Assembly: GCA_018340805.1 (NCBI GenBank)
Contig: JACMZG010001911.1
Coordinates: forward strand, 51,064,124-51,128,123
DNA: 64,000 nucleotides
Direction: 5' to 3'
DNA from: Microvelia longipes
Lineage: Eukaryota; Arthropoda; Insecta; Hemiptera; Veliidae
Of this stretch, positions 11,361 to 23,428 are shown in pieces. The notes under the pieces were generated by a model. The model made no database searches, was not told the origin of the DNA, and was given only the letters and a program-made list of their open reading frames with translations. Numbering within the stretch: the first letter of the stretch is position 1; each line of letters begins with the position of its first letter. Position numbers and translations under genes: made by a program.

Positions 11361-12405
11361 TTACAGGAGGTGAAGCGAAGAGATTTAGAGGGGTTTTTGA
11401 AATTTTCGACATATGTTTCTTCGGTCAGGTAAGGTTGGGAAGTCCCGATTGACTGAGGGCAGAGCCGCCGCGTTGTATAGTTATAAATATACAGAAGGTT
11501 TGGTAGTGCTGGCATCTAGCGGATGAGATTATAACTAATGTTAGGTAGTCCGTGAGGTGGTGGTCCAAGCGGCACTGTGAACTTAACTACTCAAACTCGC
11601 GCGGATTAATACAAAACTATGTGCACGCACAAAAAACGCACTCGGGAGTAGGATTGGGGGATAATAGAGGAACGGAAAGGAGAATGACAACGTTATGACA
11701 AATCTGAAATAACACAACTATAATAATGTAGAAGTAAAAATAAATAATAGAAATAAATATGCTTAATGTAAAAGGAATGAAACCAATGAGTGAATGTAGT
11801 AAAATAAAAAATAGGTTTATACAGCTAAATAATTATGTGCTAGTGTAAAAAGGATGTGACAAGGAGATAAAATAAAAAAATATAATAAAGTGAATAAATA
11901 AAGGTAACAAATAAAGTAAGAAGGTTATATAAAAAAAGGGGCAAAAAATTATCTTAAATTTATTCCTGGGGGTTTTTAGATTGGTCACCAACTGTAGGCT
12001 TGCTCATTTGTTTTCTGTCATGATCTGATATTGGGGTGGAGGGTTTTCAGGATACGAACATTAAAGCACGCATCAAATGCTGTGTTGTGAGTAATTGCAT
12101 AGTTGGCAACGGGAGGTGAACCAATACCTAGATTCATAACACCCAATACCTTTGTATTAAATCCGCGCGAGTTTGAGTAGTTAAGTTCAGTTCGCGCTTG
12201 AACCACCACCTACGGACTACCGAACATTAGGTTATATTCTCATCCGCTAGATGCCAGCACTACCCAAACCTTCTGAATATTTATAACTAATACAACGCGG
12301 CGGCTTGCCCTCAGTCAATCGGGACTTCCCAACCTTACCTGACGAAGAGACATAGTCCGAAAATTTCAAAAACCCTCTAAATCTCTTCGTTCACCTCCTG
12401 TGTTA
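11361..12405. mobile_element. 1.05-kb foldback DNA element with ~245-bp inverted repeats
   Basis: The left arm (11361-11610), starting TTACAGGAGGTGAAGCGAAG, is repeated in reverse complement at 12154-12405, ending CTTCGTTCACCTCCTGTG. Landmarks shared by both arms include the GGTTGGGAAGTCCCGATTGA block, GCGGCGTTGTAT-like text, CTAGATGCCAGCAC and ACTCAAACTCGCGCGGAT. The arms differ by scattered substitutions and small indels. The ~540-bp interior is AT-rich with no transposase. TA arrays flank both sides, compatible with insertion at TA. This is a nonautonomous foldback or long-TIR element. ORFs crossing it are readings of the arms. Confidence 0.85.
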
Positions 12406-12416
12406 TATATTTAATG

Positions 12417-12436
12417 TTATATATATATACTAATTG

Positions 12437-12495
<59 letters not shown>

Positions 12496-12502
12496 TATAT
12501 AT
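12417..12502. repeat. (TA)n microsatellite
   Basis: TA array of about 85 bases immediately to the right of the foldback element. Interrupted by ACTAATTGATAT and TATTATA. Confidence 0.9.
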
Positions 12503-13167
12503 ACTTGACGAAAGTATTAAACAAATTAAATAATTTTATGTATGTGCATGTACTAAAAAGTATTAAATTGAAGAAGTTAAAGGGTTTTCTTAAAAATACT
12601 CAGTATGTACGCTAACAGAACAACCTAAATCCTAATACTAAAACTAAAGACATAAACCTAATCCCAATATAGATTTATACCCCCATAATTTAACATACTT
12701 TTCTTATGCGCAATAATAAATTTAAGTATAAAAAGTGTAAAATGTCTAAAGTTATAATTTTCCCACTTTTCTCAAGTAATAAATATGGTGTGTTTCAACA
12801 TGTCGTCTCGTTTACATAGATAACAAGATAACGCATTCAAATATTCATCCTTACTCAACCACACGTTCCTAATGGCTTTGTTATCACGTACCGCCATTTT
12901 TTCCTGAAATGTAACCCGTTTCCTTTTTTTATGATAATTTAAGGAATGAACTTAGAATATATTTTCAGTTTAAATGTCATTAATAGCATAAAGTAATTTA
13001 ACTTCTGGAACAAATTAAATTTTAATTTAATAAAAACATTCTCCTCTGAAAATACTATTAACTCTTGTTGCATTAATATAAGTAGCTGCTCTGTAGAGTA
13101 ATTCAATAGATTAAATAGTATCTCCACTAAATAGGATATAAATAAATTTACTCCAAAGTTAACTTAC

Positions 13168-13340
13168 TGCAAATTCCGGCCATCATCAGTCATTCTCAAG
13201 AATGCTAAGAACGATCTTTAGCAACAACCACTTTTAGATCTTTATAGTGCACTATATAAAGATTGAGAAGTGATCGTTTCTAAAAATCTTTTTTGTAGCA
13301 CTCCTGAGAATGACTGATGATGCTGAAGTATTTTGTGGAG
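13168..13340. mobile_element. ~170-bp hairpin element (MITE-like)
   Basis: CATCATCAGTCATTCTCAAG near 13181 pairs with CTCCTGAGAATGACTGATGATG near 13302. Flanking TTCCGG/CTGAAG bases and interior AGAACGATC/GATCGTTTCT blocks extend the stem. The centre GATCTTTATAGTGCACTATATAAAGAT is itself palindromic. Noncoding; likely a short nonautonomous element. Confidence 0.65.
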
Positions 13341-13396
13341 AGACTTTTATTTATCTTTTGTTGTATTAAGTTGTTTTTTAAAAATTTTTTTAATCG

Positions 13397-13488
13397 AATT
13401 TTCATTATGAAAATGACGCTTATGAGGTTGTTCGAATGTTGAGGGTGGGGGTGAGGGGGAATCGGTTCCTATTGGCTTCCTGCTAACA
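13397..13488 (+). repeat. Dispersed repeat family D2 copy
   Basis: GAATTTTCATTATGAAAATG, ACGCTTATGAGGTTGTTCGAAT and then a G-rich stretch ending in TTCCTGCTA. The first landmarks recur at 60852-60960 and partially at 30925-30960 and 11150-11180. This copy runs directly into the TA array at 13490. Confidence 0.5.
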
Positions 13489-13492
13489 ATAT

Positions 13493-13551
<59 letters not shown>

Positions 13552-13574
13552 ATATTATAAATATATATATAGTA
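13489..13574. repeat. (TA)n microsatellite
   Basis: TA array of about 85 bases with TAATAT and TATTATA interruptions, adjoining the D2 repeat. Confidence 0.9.
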
Positions 13575-14131
13575 TACTATAGGACTTTGGCTTTTGTTTT
13601 AATTAAGCCGAGTTCGAATTATTACGAAATAATTAAAAAATTGATTTAGTTATACCCTAAAATAAATTAATTTTTGAGGTAGTACGTAATTGAGCACTTT
13701 ATTGGACCGTTTTTAGATGAGAGAGCCAATCATTATTGTTATAGGAGGTTATTTAGTAACTTTCACCTCCGAGGACAATATGAATGTAATAAAAACTCCT
13801 AGGGCGTAAAAGTAATTCATATATTGCCGCCATTACTGTAATGTAGCGTGTTCAAAAAAACAATCTGTGTAAAACCTTCATGAGGTTTCTTTAAAAACGT
13901 TTCATTTTGTTTCTCGTTTTGTTCGTAGACTAATTTTTTTTTTCGTTTTAAAAGGCGTTCTAATTGACAATTTTTGTGTGTTTATTTGTTAAAGCTTCTA
14001 CATTTTTGAGTAAAAGTGTGAAGCTATGGATGAATTTAATGACGCGATAATATGGAGTTAATTGGACGTTTGTTTTTTTTTTTTCAATTAAGTATATAGC
14101 GCAGTTTATTTAATGAGTGCTACCTCAAAAA

Positions 14132-14262
14132 AAATAGTGTATGCCATCCGGCTGAGAATGTCTATATGTCTTGGCAATTTTACCGACTTGCTTCGTCGTC
14201 GGGTAAATCTAATTGCCGTGACAAAGACACACTTCTCAGCCTTATGGCATAAATAACTATTT
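14132..14262. mobile_element. ~130-bp hairpin element
   Basis: The left arm, ATAGTGTATGCCATCCGGCTGAGAA and GGCAATTTTACC, is matched in reverse complement by GGGTAAATCTAATTGCC and TTCTCAGCCTTATGGCATAAATAACTAT. The stem is about 55 bp with a few mismatches and a short loop containing CTTGCTTCGTCGTC. A long minus-strand ORF over it is a chance reading. Confidence 0.65.
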
Positions 14263-15099
14263 TCCTTTGGAAGTATTATATAAGTATTATAAGATAATAG
14301 TTTATTTGAATAAACTAACAGAATGGAGTTCAAAAAGGCTTCTATGAGACACAGGGGCCTCATTATTGTTCTCGTATAAGATATATTACCTAGATATGTT
14401 GAGATTAGATTACTAGAGAGGTCATGTTGGTTGGTCATCATCGGATAAGTAACCTGACTATACCTTTGACTATCAATATTATGAAATAAACAGAACAAAA
14501 TTACAGAAACTTTTATAGTTAAACGATTATAATATGAATCAAACTACAAGCAATGTGTGGGAAGCAGAATACAATTTATTTATTAGAACCTTATCTCTCT
14601 CTTGGAGGAGGTTTCAATGAAGTTACACAGAGCCTCTGAAAGCCCCATAATGATGTTTCAAGCCTCTCAATGTATTACTGTCTCCTTTTGTTATATTTCT
14701 CTATGCCTATATATAATGGATATTGCAGTAAGTGAAATCTTAAAGAATACGGTTATCCTGTAAAAAGTAGCGGACTTGGCCAAAAAGGCCCAAGGAGGGT
14801 GCGGTCTGAAAGGGCCCAAACCTACACCTCGCGGGGCTTAATGTGTGGGGGGGGGGTCCTATTATGCTTCTCAGAAGGGTCTACTTTTAACTAGAGTAGT
14901 ATTAATGATTATAGCAGGCTTAATTTAATTTATTTAATTTTAATTTCATATTTAATAAAATTAAATCACATGATATTATTTTATTTAAATAAATTAAATA
15001 AACATAAGTAAATAATATAAGTATAAAATTAACTTAAGTTTATTCATATAAATCAATTTTTTAAATAATCTATTTTATGTTCAATTTTTAGGGCTTTTG

Positions 15100-15300
15100 T
15101 ACTACTCTATAAGGCCCTGACCTTGCCTTGAGTCTTACACCGGCTCACCGAGCTTTTACCATCTAAGAAGAAGAAGTTGTTATTTGTGGTTTTTTAATTT
15201 TATTTTTGTCATGGTTTATTAATTTCATCTTTACTTTAAGGCGCTGATGATGGCCTCATGCTAGGTTGAAAGCGCTATGTCAATAAAATATTTTTGTGGT
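15100..15300 (+). mobile_element. Possible retroelement 3' tail
   Basis: GCGCTGATGATGGCCTCATG, CTAGGTTGAAAGCGCTATGTC and AATAAAAT (15241-15291) resemble the 3' ends of many arthropod non-LTR or Penelope-like elements, in which a CTGATGATGGCC motif precedes a GAAA-CG motif and AATAAA. No RT coding sequence is present upstream. A related CTGATGATAAGGCCTGTAAAGCC stretch occurs near 58695. Family assignment is a resemblance only. Confidence 0.35.
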
Positions 15301-15997
15301 GAGAACTCTTTTCTTTTACCCATAATGAAATATACTTAGAATAATAATCAATAGATATTGAAGCAATATTAAAACTAAATTTCATTAGCAGTTGAACAAA
15401 ACTTTTGTATTCATAATTGTTCACTGTTTCTAATTAATATCAAATAGAAGCAAAGTGCATTTTTCACAAACACTTCATTGTTTCGGTTGGTTTTTGTTGC
15501 TAGAAACTGTTGCCCTTACCTGAAGTGCCAGTGTGGCATTGTTTTGTCAATTTCCAGTGTGAATGGGGGTTGAGGAAGGTTTTGTTTTTGAGACTCGTTC
15601 CTCTTTAGCCTTATTAATGGGTATGTGAAGAGGTAACAGTTGGATGGCTTTTTGAAATAAAGGGTCCTTTGTGCTGCAGAAACTGGTTGTTGTAGTGTAT
15701 CAAAACTTGCTACTACCCTGCTATGCTTTAGCGAAACACAAGAGTAAGAAAAATAGTTATAAAGGTTGTTATAATTTAGTTTTATGACGTCACGTATAGC
15801 GTAGAATTAATTTTAGTATCCCTTTTTTAATATTTAGACCGTTTAATGTGACTTTAAAATTTATTAGAAGTAAGAAGGTTTGCTTTGCCTTCGTTTACTT
15901 AAAAATGATACGTAAACATTGCAGATATAAAGAATAACCCGTTTAAAAAGAGTTGTATTATTAAAGTTTTTTTAATCCCTGGCAAAGGCGATCCCCA

Positions 15998-16140
<143 letters not shown>

Positions 16141-17432
16141 ATTAAATTATTCGTATAATTTCATGAAATTAATGATTTTTTTGGGTGGACTAGTTTCAAA
16201 GCCTTTTACCTATTTTTAGCACCCTCCCTGTCTTTTCTGAACAACTCAGAATTCCCTGCGAAGAATTCTGAACTTCCGTTAATTCTACTTGTCATTTGCT
16301 GCTGAAGAATTTATGAATTTGGTTGTAGAATTTATTTTGATTTTAGACTTTGACTGATCCATAGCTTCTTGACAAGACTTTTCATATAATTCAAAATTGG
16401 AAATCGAACTAAAGTATCTTGCAAATGGAATCCTACGCTATCTATAGAGTCCTTGGACCGTCCTGTTTTATTATCTTATATCTTTAAATAAGTTTTAAAT
16501 AAGTTTATACATAGTTTTCAAAATGTAAACATTTAAACTGGTCTAATCAATAATATCTAGACCAGATTTAAAGTCCATAGTGTGTTTATAGATCATATAT
16601 TATCTGGTGTGAATCTTAATGTATCCAATAACATCATATTTTAAGTCGACCTCTTCTCGTCGATATACTTGTTTCAAAGATCAAACAACCCAAAGTATGA
16701 AAATCCTTGGGTCTAGACTCCATTAATCATAAAAGGCTTTCCCGAAGCGTTTTCACTTTACACAACATACTTAAACACATAAATACGCTTACATAACTTC
16801 CCCCTACGTTGCAAGTAATTATGTAAATGTATGTTGCCTATATTATAGGGACACTAAGACACCTAAATATAATTTTCTGTAAATGAACATCACGTCGACT
16901 TGCATAACTACGACATATAGAGAACTCCCTATCCTTAGTGCATGTACTTAAGTGTTAGTATTAACTTTAGAATTTTGGTATGTAAATATGATGTATGAGA
17001 ATTTAATACAAACCTTACAAAAGGTCTACCAAACCTGTAATGTCAAGATTTATGTTTTTTAGAGTTCATATAATACCTCACTCTAAAGATTGTGTTCATT
17101 TTGACTTAATCAACATAAAGTATTAAAATGAGCTTGAAGTGAAAAACGCTTGAAAAAGCCTTTGAATGAATTTTATTATCAATGTAAAGGTTCAAATTTC
17201 TAAACGTTGAAATTTTTTTAGTCAAATTTTTAATATCTGAAATTTTAACTTTGCTGTCACTTGGACCACTTGAAGACTTCCTATTTCATTTTGGTTTTGG
17301 GTGTCTCCGAAAATTTAAATTTTATAAACGCTACTGGGTAGATGTGCTAGTACATTAAAATACTACCTAATACACAGAAGCGTAGCTGTAGCATTAGGGG
17401 CCTTATCGCAAAAAAATCGAGGTCCCTCCAAT

Positions 17433-17433
17433 G

Positions 17434-17514
<81 letters not shown>

Positions 17515-17530
17515 TGTATGTATTATATGT
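17433..17530. repeat. (TA)n microsatellite at transposon insertion site
   Basis: Nearly uninterrupted TA array ending in TATGTATTATATGTATGTATA, right against the left end of the 5-kb transposon. It is plausibly the TA-rich target of that insertion. Confidence 0.9.
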
Positions 17531-17555
17531 ATGTATACAGGGTGACATTTCAGAT

Positions 17556-18505
17556 GCACACCCCCTGCTAAAATGGTTAAAAATGGAGATAGAGAGTCGG
17601 GAAAAGTCTCCACCCCTAGGTAATCGACCTCAGTGACCTCAAATATGTCAATTATTTTTTTGGTAACTATTTGGCAAATATGGTAATTTATTACCCAAAT
17701 AGTTAATCCTCGGTAACTTTAAAAGTTAAATTAGAGCATACCATGATATGAACATTTTGAAAACTACATTATGTTTTGAGAAATTTGATACCAATATCAT
17801 AAAATTCCGGTAATTTTTCTACACGACCTATGTGTAACATACATACACACTTTTATGCTTGAAATTATTATATTTTTGGAACAACAAAATGCACACCCCC
17901 TGCTAAAATGGTTAAAAATGGAGATAGAGAGTCGGAAAAGTCTCCACCCCTAGGTAATCGACCTCAGTGACCTCAAATATGTCATTATTTTTTGGTAACT
18001 ATTTGGCAAATATGGTAATTTTATTCCAAAATAGTAATTCCTCGTAACTTTAAAAAGTTAAATTAGAGCATACCATGATAGAACATTTTGAAAACTACAT
18101 TATGTTCTGAGAAATTTGATACCAATATCATAAAATTCCGGTAATTTTTCTACGACCTATTGTGTAACATACATACACTTTTTATGCTTTAAAATTACCA
18201 TATTTTGGAACAACAAAATGCACACCCCCTGCTAAATGGTTAAAAATGGAATAGAGAGTCGGGGAAAAGTCTCACCCCTAGGTAATCGACCTCAGTGACC
18301 TCAAATATGTCATTATTTTTTTGGTAACTATTTGGCAATATGTATTTATTACCCAAAATAGTAATTCCTCGGTAACTTTAAAAAAAGTAAATTGAAGCTA
18401 CCATGTATTAACATTTTTAAACCTATTATGTTCTGAGAAAGTTTGATACCAAATATAAAACTCCGGTAATTTTCTACGACCTATTTGTGTAACATACATT
18501 CATAG
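17556..18505. repeat. Left TIR array: ~330-bp unit, 2.85 copies
   Basis: Units start with GCACACCCCCTGCTAAAATGG at 17556, 17891 and 18220. Within each unit the order is GGAGATAGAGAGTCGG, CACCCCTAGGTAATCGACCTC, TTGGTAACTATTTGGC, TTAAATTAGAGCATACC and CCGGTAATTTTTCTACGACC. Copies differ largely by single-base indels. The third unit is cut short near 18505. Confidence 0.9.
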
Positions 18506-18585
18506 CAGATAGAGTTATAGATTTAGAGAGTTAGAAATAAGTTTTTGAGTAGATTATTTGGGATGGAGGGGGTGGGGTTGTAGAA

Positions 18586-19010
18586 AGATATTGAGATAGA
18601 TTAGAACCTATAAATAATTTTTGAGTAGATTTGGGGGGGGAGTAGATATGATTCATATTTTGAGATAGATTAAATAGTTTTAAATTATTTTTTGTAATAG
18701 ATTTGGGGGGAGTAGATAGATGTCATATTTGAGAAGATTAGATAGTTTTAAATTAGTTTGTTAGATTTGGGGGGGGGGAGGGAAGTAGATGTATGTGTAG
18801 ATTTGAGATAGATTAGATAGTTATTAATTAGTTTTTAAATAGATTTGAGAGTTTGTGATATTTGAGATAGATAGATAGGAAGAGATAGAGATAGATTAGA
18901 TAGTTATAAATTAGTTTTTAAATAAGATTGGGGGGAGTAGATAGATGATATTTGAGATAGATTTAGATAGTTATAAATTAGTTTTTAAGAATTTGGGGAG
19001 GGAGTAGATG
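18586..19010. repeat. ~70-bp purine-rich minisatellite inside the transposon
   Basis: About six units begin TTGAGATAGATTAGATAG, followed by TATAAATTAGTTTTTAAATAG, ATTTGGGGGGG and AGTAGATAGATG. The G run length varies from 4 to 9. The repeat is asymmetric (purine-rich plus strand) and noncoding. It lies between the left TIR array and the transposase. Confidence 0.75.
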
Positions 19011-19229
19011 GATACGGTAAACTTTATAGATAGGTTAATAACTTTAGAATAAATAATAATTTAGGACTTAAATAGGATTTGAGAGAGGTCTAGATTACTA
19101 GATATAAGATATAGGAAAGGATTAAGAATTTAGGTTATTTCAGGAAAGGTGTTCAAAGTGTTGCCCATTTTCTTGCTGACATCGTCTGTTCTTTGCTAAT
19201 GATCTTAGGGCTAAATTTATCTCGCGGCG

Positions 19230-20160
19230 GGATAGTGAGAAATGGCATTTCTTATTAGCCTCTTCATATTTTCTGAGTTGTTGGTCTCTCCTTATAACCA
19301 TATCTTTAAGACGGCCCAAAGTAAAAAATCCAAGGGTGTAAGATCCGGAGATCTAGGGGCCATGCACATGTACCTCCTCGGCCTATCCATCTTCTATGAA
19401 ACTCCTGATCCAAGTGCTCCCTAACTCCCCGAGAGAAGTGAGCCGGCGCACCATCAAGTTGGATCCACATTGATTGACGAAGACGCATTGGAAGTGCTCA
19501 GTGAGTACTGGAAGTTCCATTTTCCAGAAAATCTAAAAACATTTCCATTAAGCGCTCTGTCAAAAAAAAATATGGACCAAATTACTGGCCACTGATATCC
19601 CACACCAGTGTTAACAGACCACCGGTTGAGAATCCACTTCTCTCAGCCAGTGAGGGTTCACATCGCCTATAATAGTGTAAATTGTGTTCTATTTACACTA
19701 CCATCGCTGAAAATGTAGGCCTCGTCAGTCCATAGCACTCTGTTACTAAAAACGTGTTATCTGCCTCCAGCTTCTCTTCGGCCCACTCACAAAACCCATC
19801 CTTTTAACGTAGTCACCTGGGGTGAGAGCCTGGTGAAGATGTATTAAAAGGATGAAATTCATTTCCACGAAGAATTCGCTGGATGGTGTGTGGTTGCTAC
19901 CACTTCCTCAGCTATCTCCCTGCTGCTAGCATTGAGGATAAGCCGCAACGTATGCAAAACACCAGTAAACAAGGTTGTCGTGCGGGAAGGCCGTGGTCTA
20001 TTTTGGTTCGTATGCCAGCAAATGCACACTTATACCCGATCTCTCGTAATAAGCGGCGAAACAATGCCGGTGAGGATGGCGCCGATCAGGATACCCGCTC
20101 TCGATATATTCGAGCTGCAGCTCTTCCACTTAATCTAGCTCTCCATACACAACAAGCATG
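19230..20160 (-). pseudogene. Decayed Tc1/mariner-superfamily (DDE) transposase
   Basis: Read from about 20160 down to 19230, fragments in three frames give, in order, an HTH-like region containing RRLLREIG-type text, a segment ending in KDGFCEWAEEK, a block resembling FTDEA...NLHYW...NP (seen here as HNLHYYRRCEPSLAE), a WCGI-like piece, ELPVLTE, then QLDGAPAHFSRGVREHLD, RWIGRGG and a degraded WPPRSPDLTPLDFFLWG-like stretch. The D of DGAPAHFS would be a catalytic Asp of the DDE/D triad. The order matches insect transposases of the Tc1/mariner superfamily usually about 300-400 residues long. Several frameshifts and stops break the reading, so no functional enzyme is encoded. Some frameshifts may be assembly indels. 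Confidence 0.75.
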
Positions 20161-21262
20161 TCTCTAAACTCAATACTTGAGTAAGAAGGCATGATAAAAA
20201 GATGCACAAAAGTGAAGAGCAAATGTATAAAAAAAGTGAACAAACCTCTTTCAACAGAGTCTGATGAAAGATTAAATTATTTTCTCATATAAAACAATTT
20301 ATTATTATCAAAAGTATTTATTAGGTATTTAAAAACAAGAACAAGGGTCAATTAAATTATAAGCGTTTAAATTTATTTGTTGGGTCTAGTAAATTAGTTT
20401 ATAAAAATAGCGACTGAAAGTAAACATTACATTCCTTATCTCAATAAGATTTCCTAAGACTTATATCTTTTCAATAAAATATTGCAAAAAATAAAACAAG
20501 CAGCCAAAAATAATGTCTATCCTAATTTGATTAGGATCACCTTCGCCCAAATATTTTTGTTGTTGTTTTTAACTAGCCTTGATTCGGTTGTTGAAAATGT
20601 TTTAGCAAACAGCAAATGAAGTTTCATCAAATGAAATCGATAATTTAATCAGGGAGTTTTAACATCAATGTGATACGTAAAAGTCCAAGCAAAAGTTACC
20701 AATTAAGGAACGTTACCAATTCCTTAATAACGTTTTCTACTTAAACTCAATTTTCCAACTGGACCTCGAGGTAAAGAGTCCTTCCCTTTCTAGTTGAGTA
20801 AATAACTATTACCTTATAATAATATTATAAGAAACCATTTTAAAAAAAATAAAACACAACAAATTTATCCGAACATAATAAAATTATTCTTCAGAGTTAA
20901 TAATATGTAAGTTACTAGTAAAAATAAATTTATTACCCCTTCTGGCAATTTTTCAAACATAACAGTGTGTATGTATGTTAAATTAAATAATAAATATTTA
21001 TAAATATCTTTATTTTTGACCTTTTACAGGAATTAAATAAATGACAAATTAAATACATATAAAAAAACTAACAATCCTTAAAGTGCTATTCACAAATAAA
21101 TCAATGTATAACAAAATACTGTTCTTACTTAAAAACAGCCTTTTTTAAATAAATAAATACGAAAAAACCAATAATAAAAACATGCAACATAAAAACTATC
21201 CACTATTCAGGATTAGTTTTTTAATTTTAAGGTTGACTTTATAGTTATCTAAATTATCATTT

Positions 21263-22551
21263 AAAAATCTGTTACACAATAGGTCGTAGAAAAATTACCG
21301 GAATTTTATGATTATTGGGTATCAAATTTCTCAGAACATAATGTAGTTTTCAAAAATGTTCATATCATTGGTATCTCTATTTAACTTTTTAAAGTTACCG
21401 AGGAATTACTATTTTGGGTAATAAAATTACCATATTTGCCAATAGTTACCAAAAAAATAATGACATATTTGAGGTCACTGAGTCGATTACCTAGGGGTGG
21501 AGACTTTTCCCGACTCTCTATCTCCATTTTTAACCATTTTAGTAGGGGGTGTGCATTTTGTTGTTCCAAAAATATAATAATTTTCAAGCATAAAAGTGTG
21601 TATGTATGTTACACAATAGGTCGTAGAAAATTACCGGAATTTTATGATATTGGTATCAAATTTCTCAGAACATAATGTAGTTTTCAAAATGTTCATATCA
21701 TGGTATGCTCTAATTTAACTTTTAAAGTTACGAGGATTACTATTTGGGTAATAAAATTACCATATTTGCCAAATAGTTACCCAAAATAATTGACATATTT
21801 GAGGTCACTGAGGTCGATTACCTAGGGTGGAGACTTTTCCCGACTCTCTATCTCCATTTTTAACCCATTTTAGCAGGGGGTGTGCATTTTGTTGTTCCAA
21901 AAATATAATAATTCAAGCATAAAAGTGTGATGTATGTTACACAATAGGTTCGTAGAAAAAGTACCGGAATTTTATGATATGGTATCAAATTTCTCAGAAC
22001 ATAATTAGTTTTCAAAAATGTTCATTATCATGGTATGCTCTAATTTAACTTTTTAAAGTTACGAGGAATTACTATTTTGGGTAATAAAATTTACCATATT
22101 TGCCAAATAGTTACCAAAAAATAATGACATATTGAGGTCACTGAGGTCGATTACCTAGGGGTGGAGACTTTTCCGACTCTCTATCTCCATTTTTAACCAT
22201 TTAGCAGGGGGGTGCATTTGTTGTTCCAAAATATGGTAATTTAAAGCATAAAAGTGTGTATGTATGTTACACAATAGGTCGTAGAAAAATTACCGGAATT
22301 TTATGATATTGGTATCAAATTTCTCAGAACATAATGTAGTTTTCAAAAATGTTCATATCATGGTATGCTCTAATTTAACTTTTTAAAGTTACCGAGGAAT
22401 TACTATTTTGGGTAATAAAATTACCATATTTGCCAAATAGTTACCAAAAATAATGACATATTTGAGGTCACTGAGGTGATTACCTAGGGGTGGAGACTTT
22501 TCCCGACTCTCTATCTCCATTTTTAACCATTTTAGCAGGGGTGTGCATCTG
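21263..22551. repeat. Right TIR array: ~330-bp unit, 3.9 copies, inverted
   Basis: This is the reverse complement of the left array. Unit boundaries are GTGTGCATTTTG at about 21549, 21880 and 22211, and the final GTGTGCATCTGAAATG at 22541. The outermost unit alone carries CATCTGAAATGTTCC instead of the internal CATTTTGTTGTTCC, exactly as the outermost left unit does. This marks the true element ends. Confidence 0.9.
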
Positions 22552-23343
22552 AAATGTTCCACCTGTATATTCTGTCTTTTAATTCAACGGTGGATTTTAG
22601 AGACGTTATATTATATGTCCGAAATGTTATCCCCTATGACATTGGTAGGAATTTAGAGACTTCGATAACTCCACTCACCTCTCTTTTGTGGTGGATCTGT
22701 AGTGCCAACAATATTGAAACCTTTCCACCCAACCTCTAAGCCAACCAAACCTACAATCCCCACCTTAACGGGGCTGTTTTCTGCTCCTCTAATATCAACT
22801 GCTGAGCCATTTTCTGTTAAAACCAATTACTCAAGAAAACAAACCATTTTAGTCCTGGTCCTTTTTTACCTCTTTCGCTTGTATTAGAAATATAAATATA
22901 AAATACATAATCTATTTTATGCTATAAAAATAAAACGAGTGCGAGTGAGTGAGAGATAATTAAGAAAGAGAGAAGAAGATATTTCGATCGGCTGTATCTT
23001 AAAAATAAAGCTATGTGGGTAAACACGACCAGGGCTAAAAATGTTTGTTTTTTGGTGCTTGAACTTTTTATTCGGAAAATAGTTGAAATAATTTTAAAAT
23101 TTTTCTGAGTCAGCATATTTTCTAGTCCCAGATTACATCACCAGACTTTGGGGTTTCTTACACTTTTTTATGGCCTTGTAAATCCTATGACTAAATAGTT
23201 CATAAATTTTATCTTATGACGTAGAAAATCACGCCTAGGCCCTGGGCACCCAGACTAAGAGGAGGAGCGTAGCAAGGGCCTGAATTTTTGTATTTTAAAA
23301 CCGTTAGGATATTTAATATCCTGACGATATCCTATGATATTAA

Positions 23344-23428
23344 ATAATACTATATATATATAATATATATATATATTATATATATATATATATATTATAT
23401 ATATATATATATATATTATATTATTATT
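23344..23428. repeat. (TA)n microsatellite
   Basis: TA array of about 85 bases with repeated TAATAT/TATTATA interruptions. It is preceded by an imperfect palindrome, TTAGGATATTTAATATCCTGA. Confidence 0.9.

Larger units (their letters stand above)
17538..22565 (-). mobile_element. 5-kb Tc1/mariner-type DNA transposon with tandem-array terminal inverted repeats
   Basis: Both ends are inverted copies. The left end reads CAGGGTGACATTTCAGATGC; the right end, read on the minus strand, is CAGGTGGAACATTTCAGATG. Each is flanked by TA, the target duplication expected for Tc1/mariner elements. Inside each end the inverted repeat continues as a tandem array of a ~330-bp unit (about 2.85 copies left, 3.9 copies right, opposite orientation). 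The centre holds a decayed transposase reading on the minus strand (about 19230-20160) and a G-rich minisatellite (18590-19010). The remaining interior is AT-rich. Nonautonomous today because the transposase is broken; the left flank is a TA microsatellite. It lies within intron 1A of mtd. Confidence 0.85.

Noticed and set aside
11415..11432. Recursive splice site candidate (TTCGGTCAG/GTAAGG)
   Set aside because: Lies in the arm of a foldback element with a weak pyrimidine tract, so the junction is likely coincidental.
14106..14498. 130-codon minus-strand ORF
   Set aside because: Its 5' and 3' parts have unrelated character, and the 3' part is a reading of a hairpin element arm.
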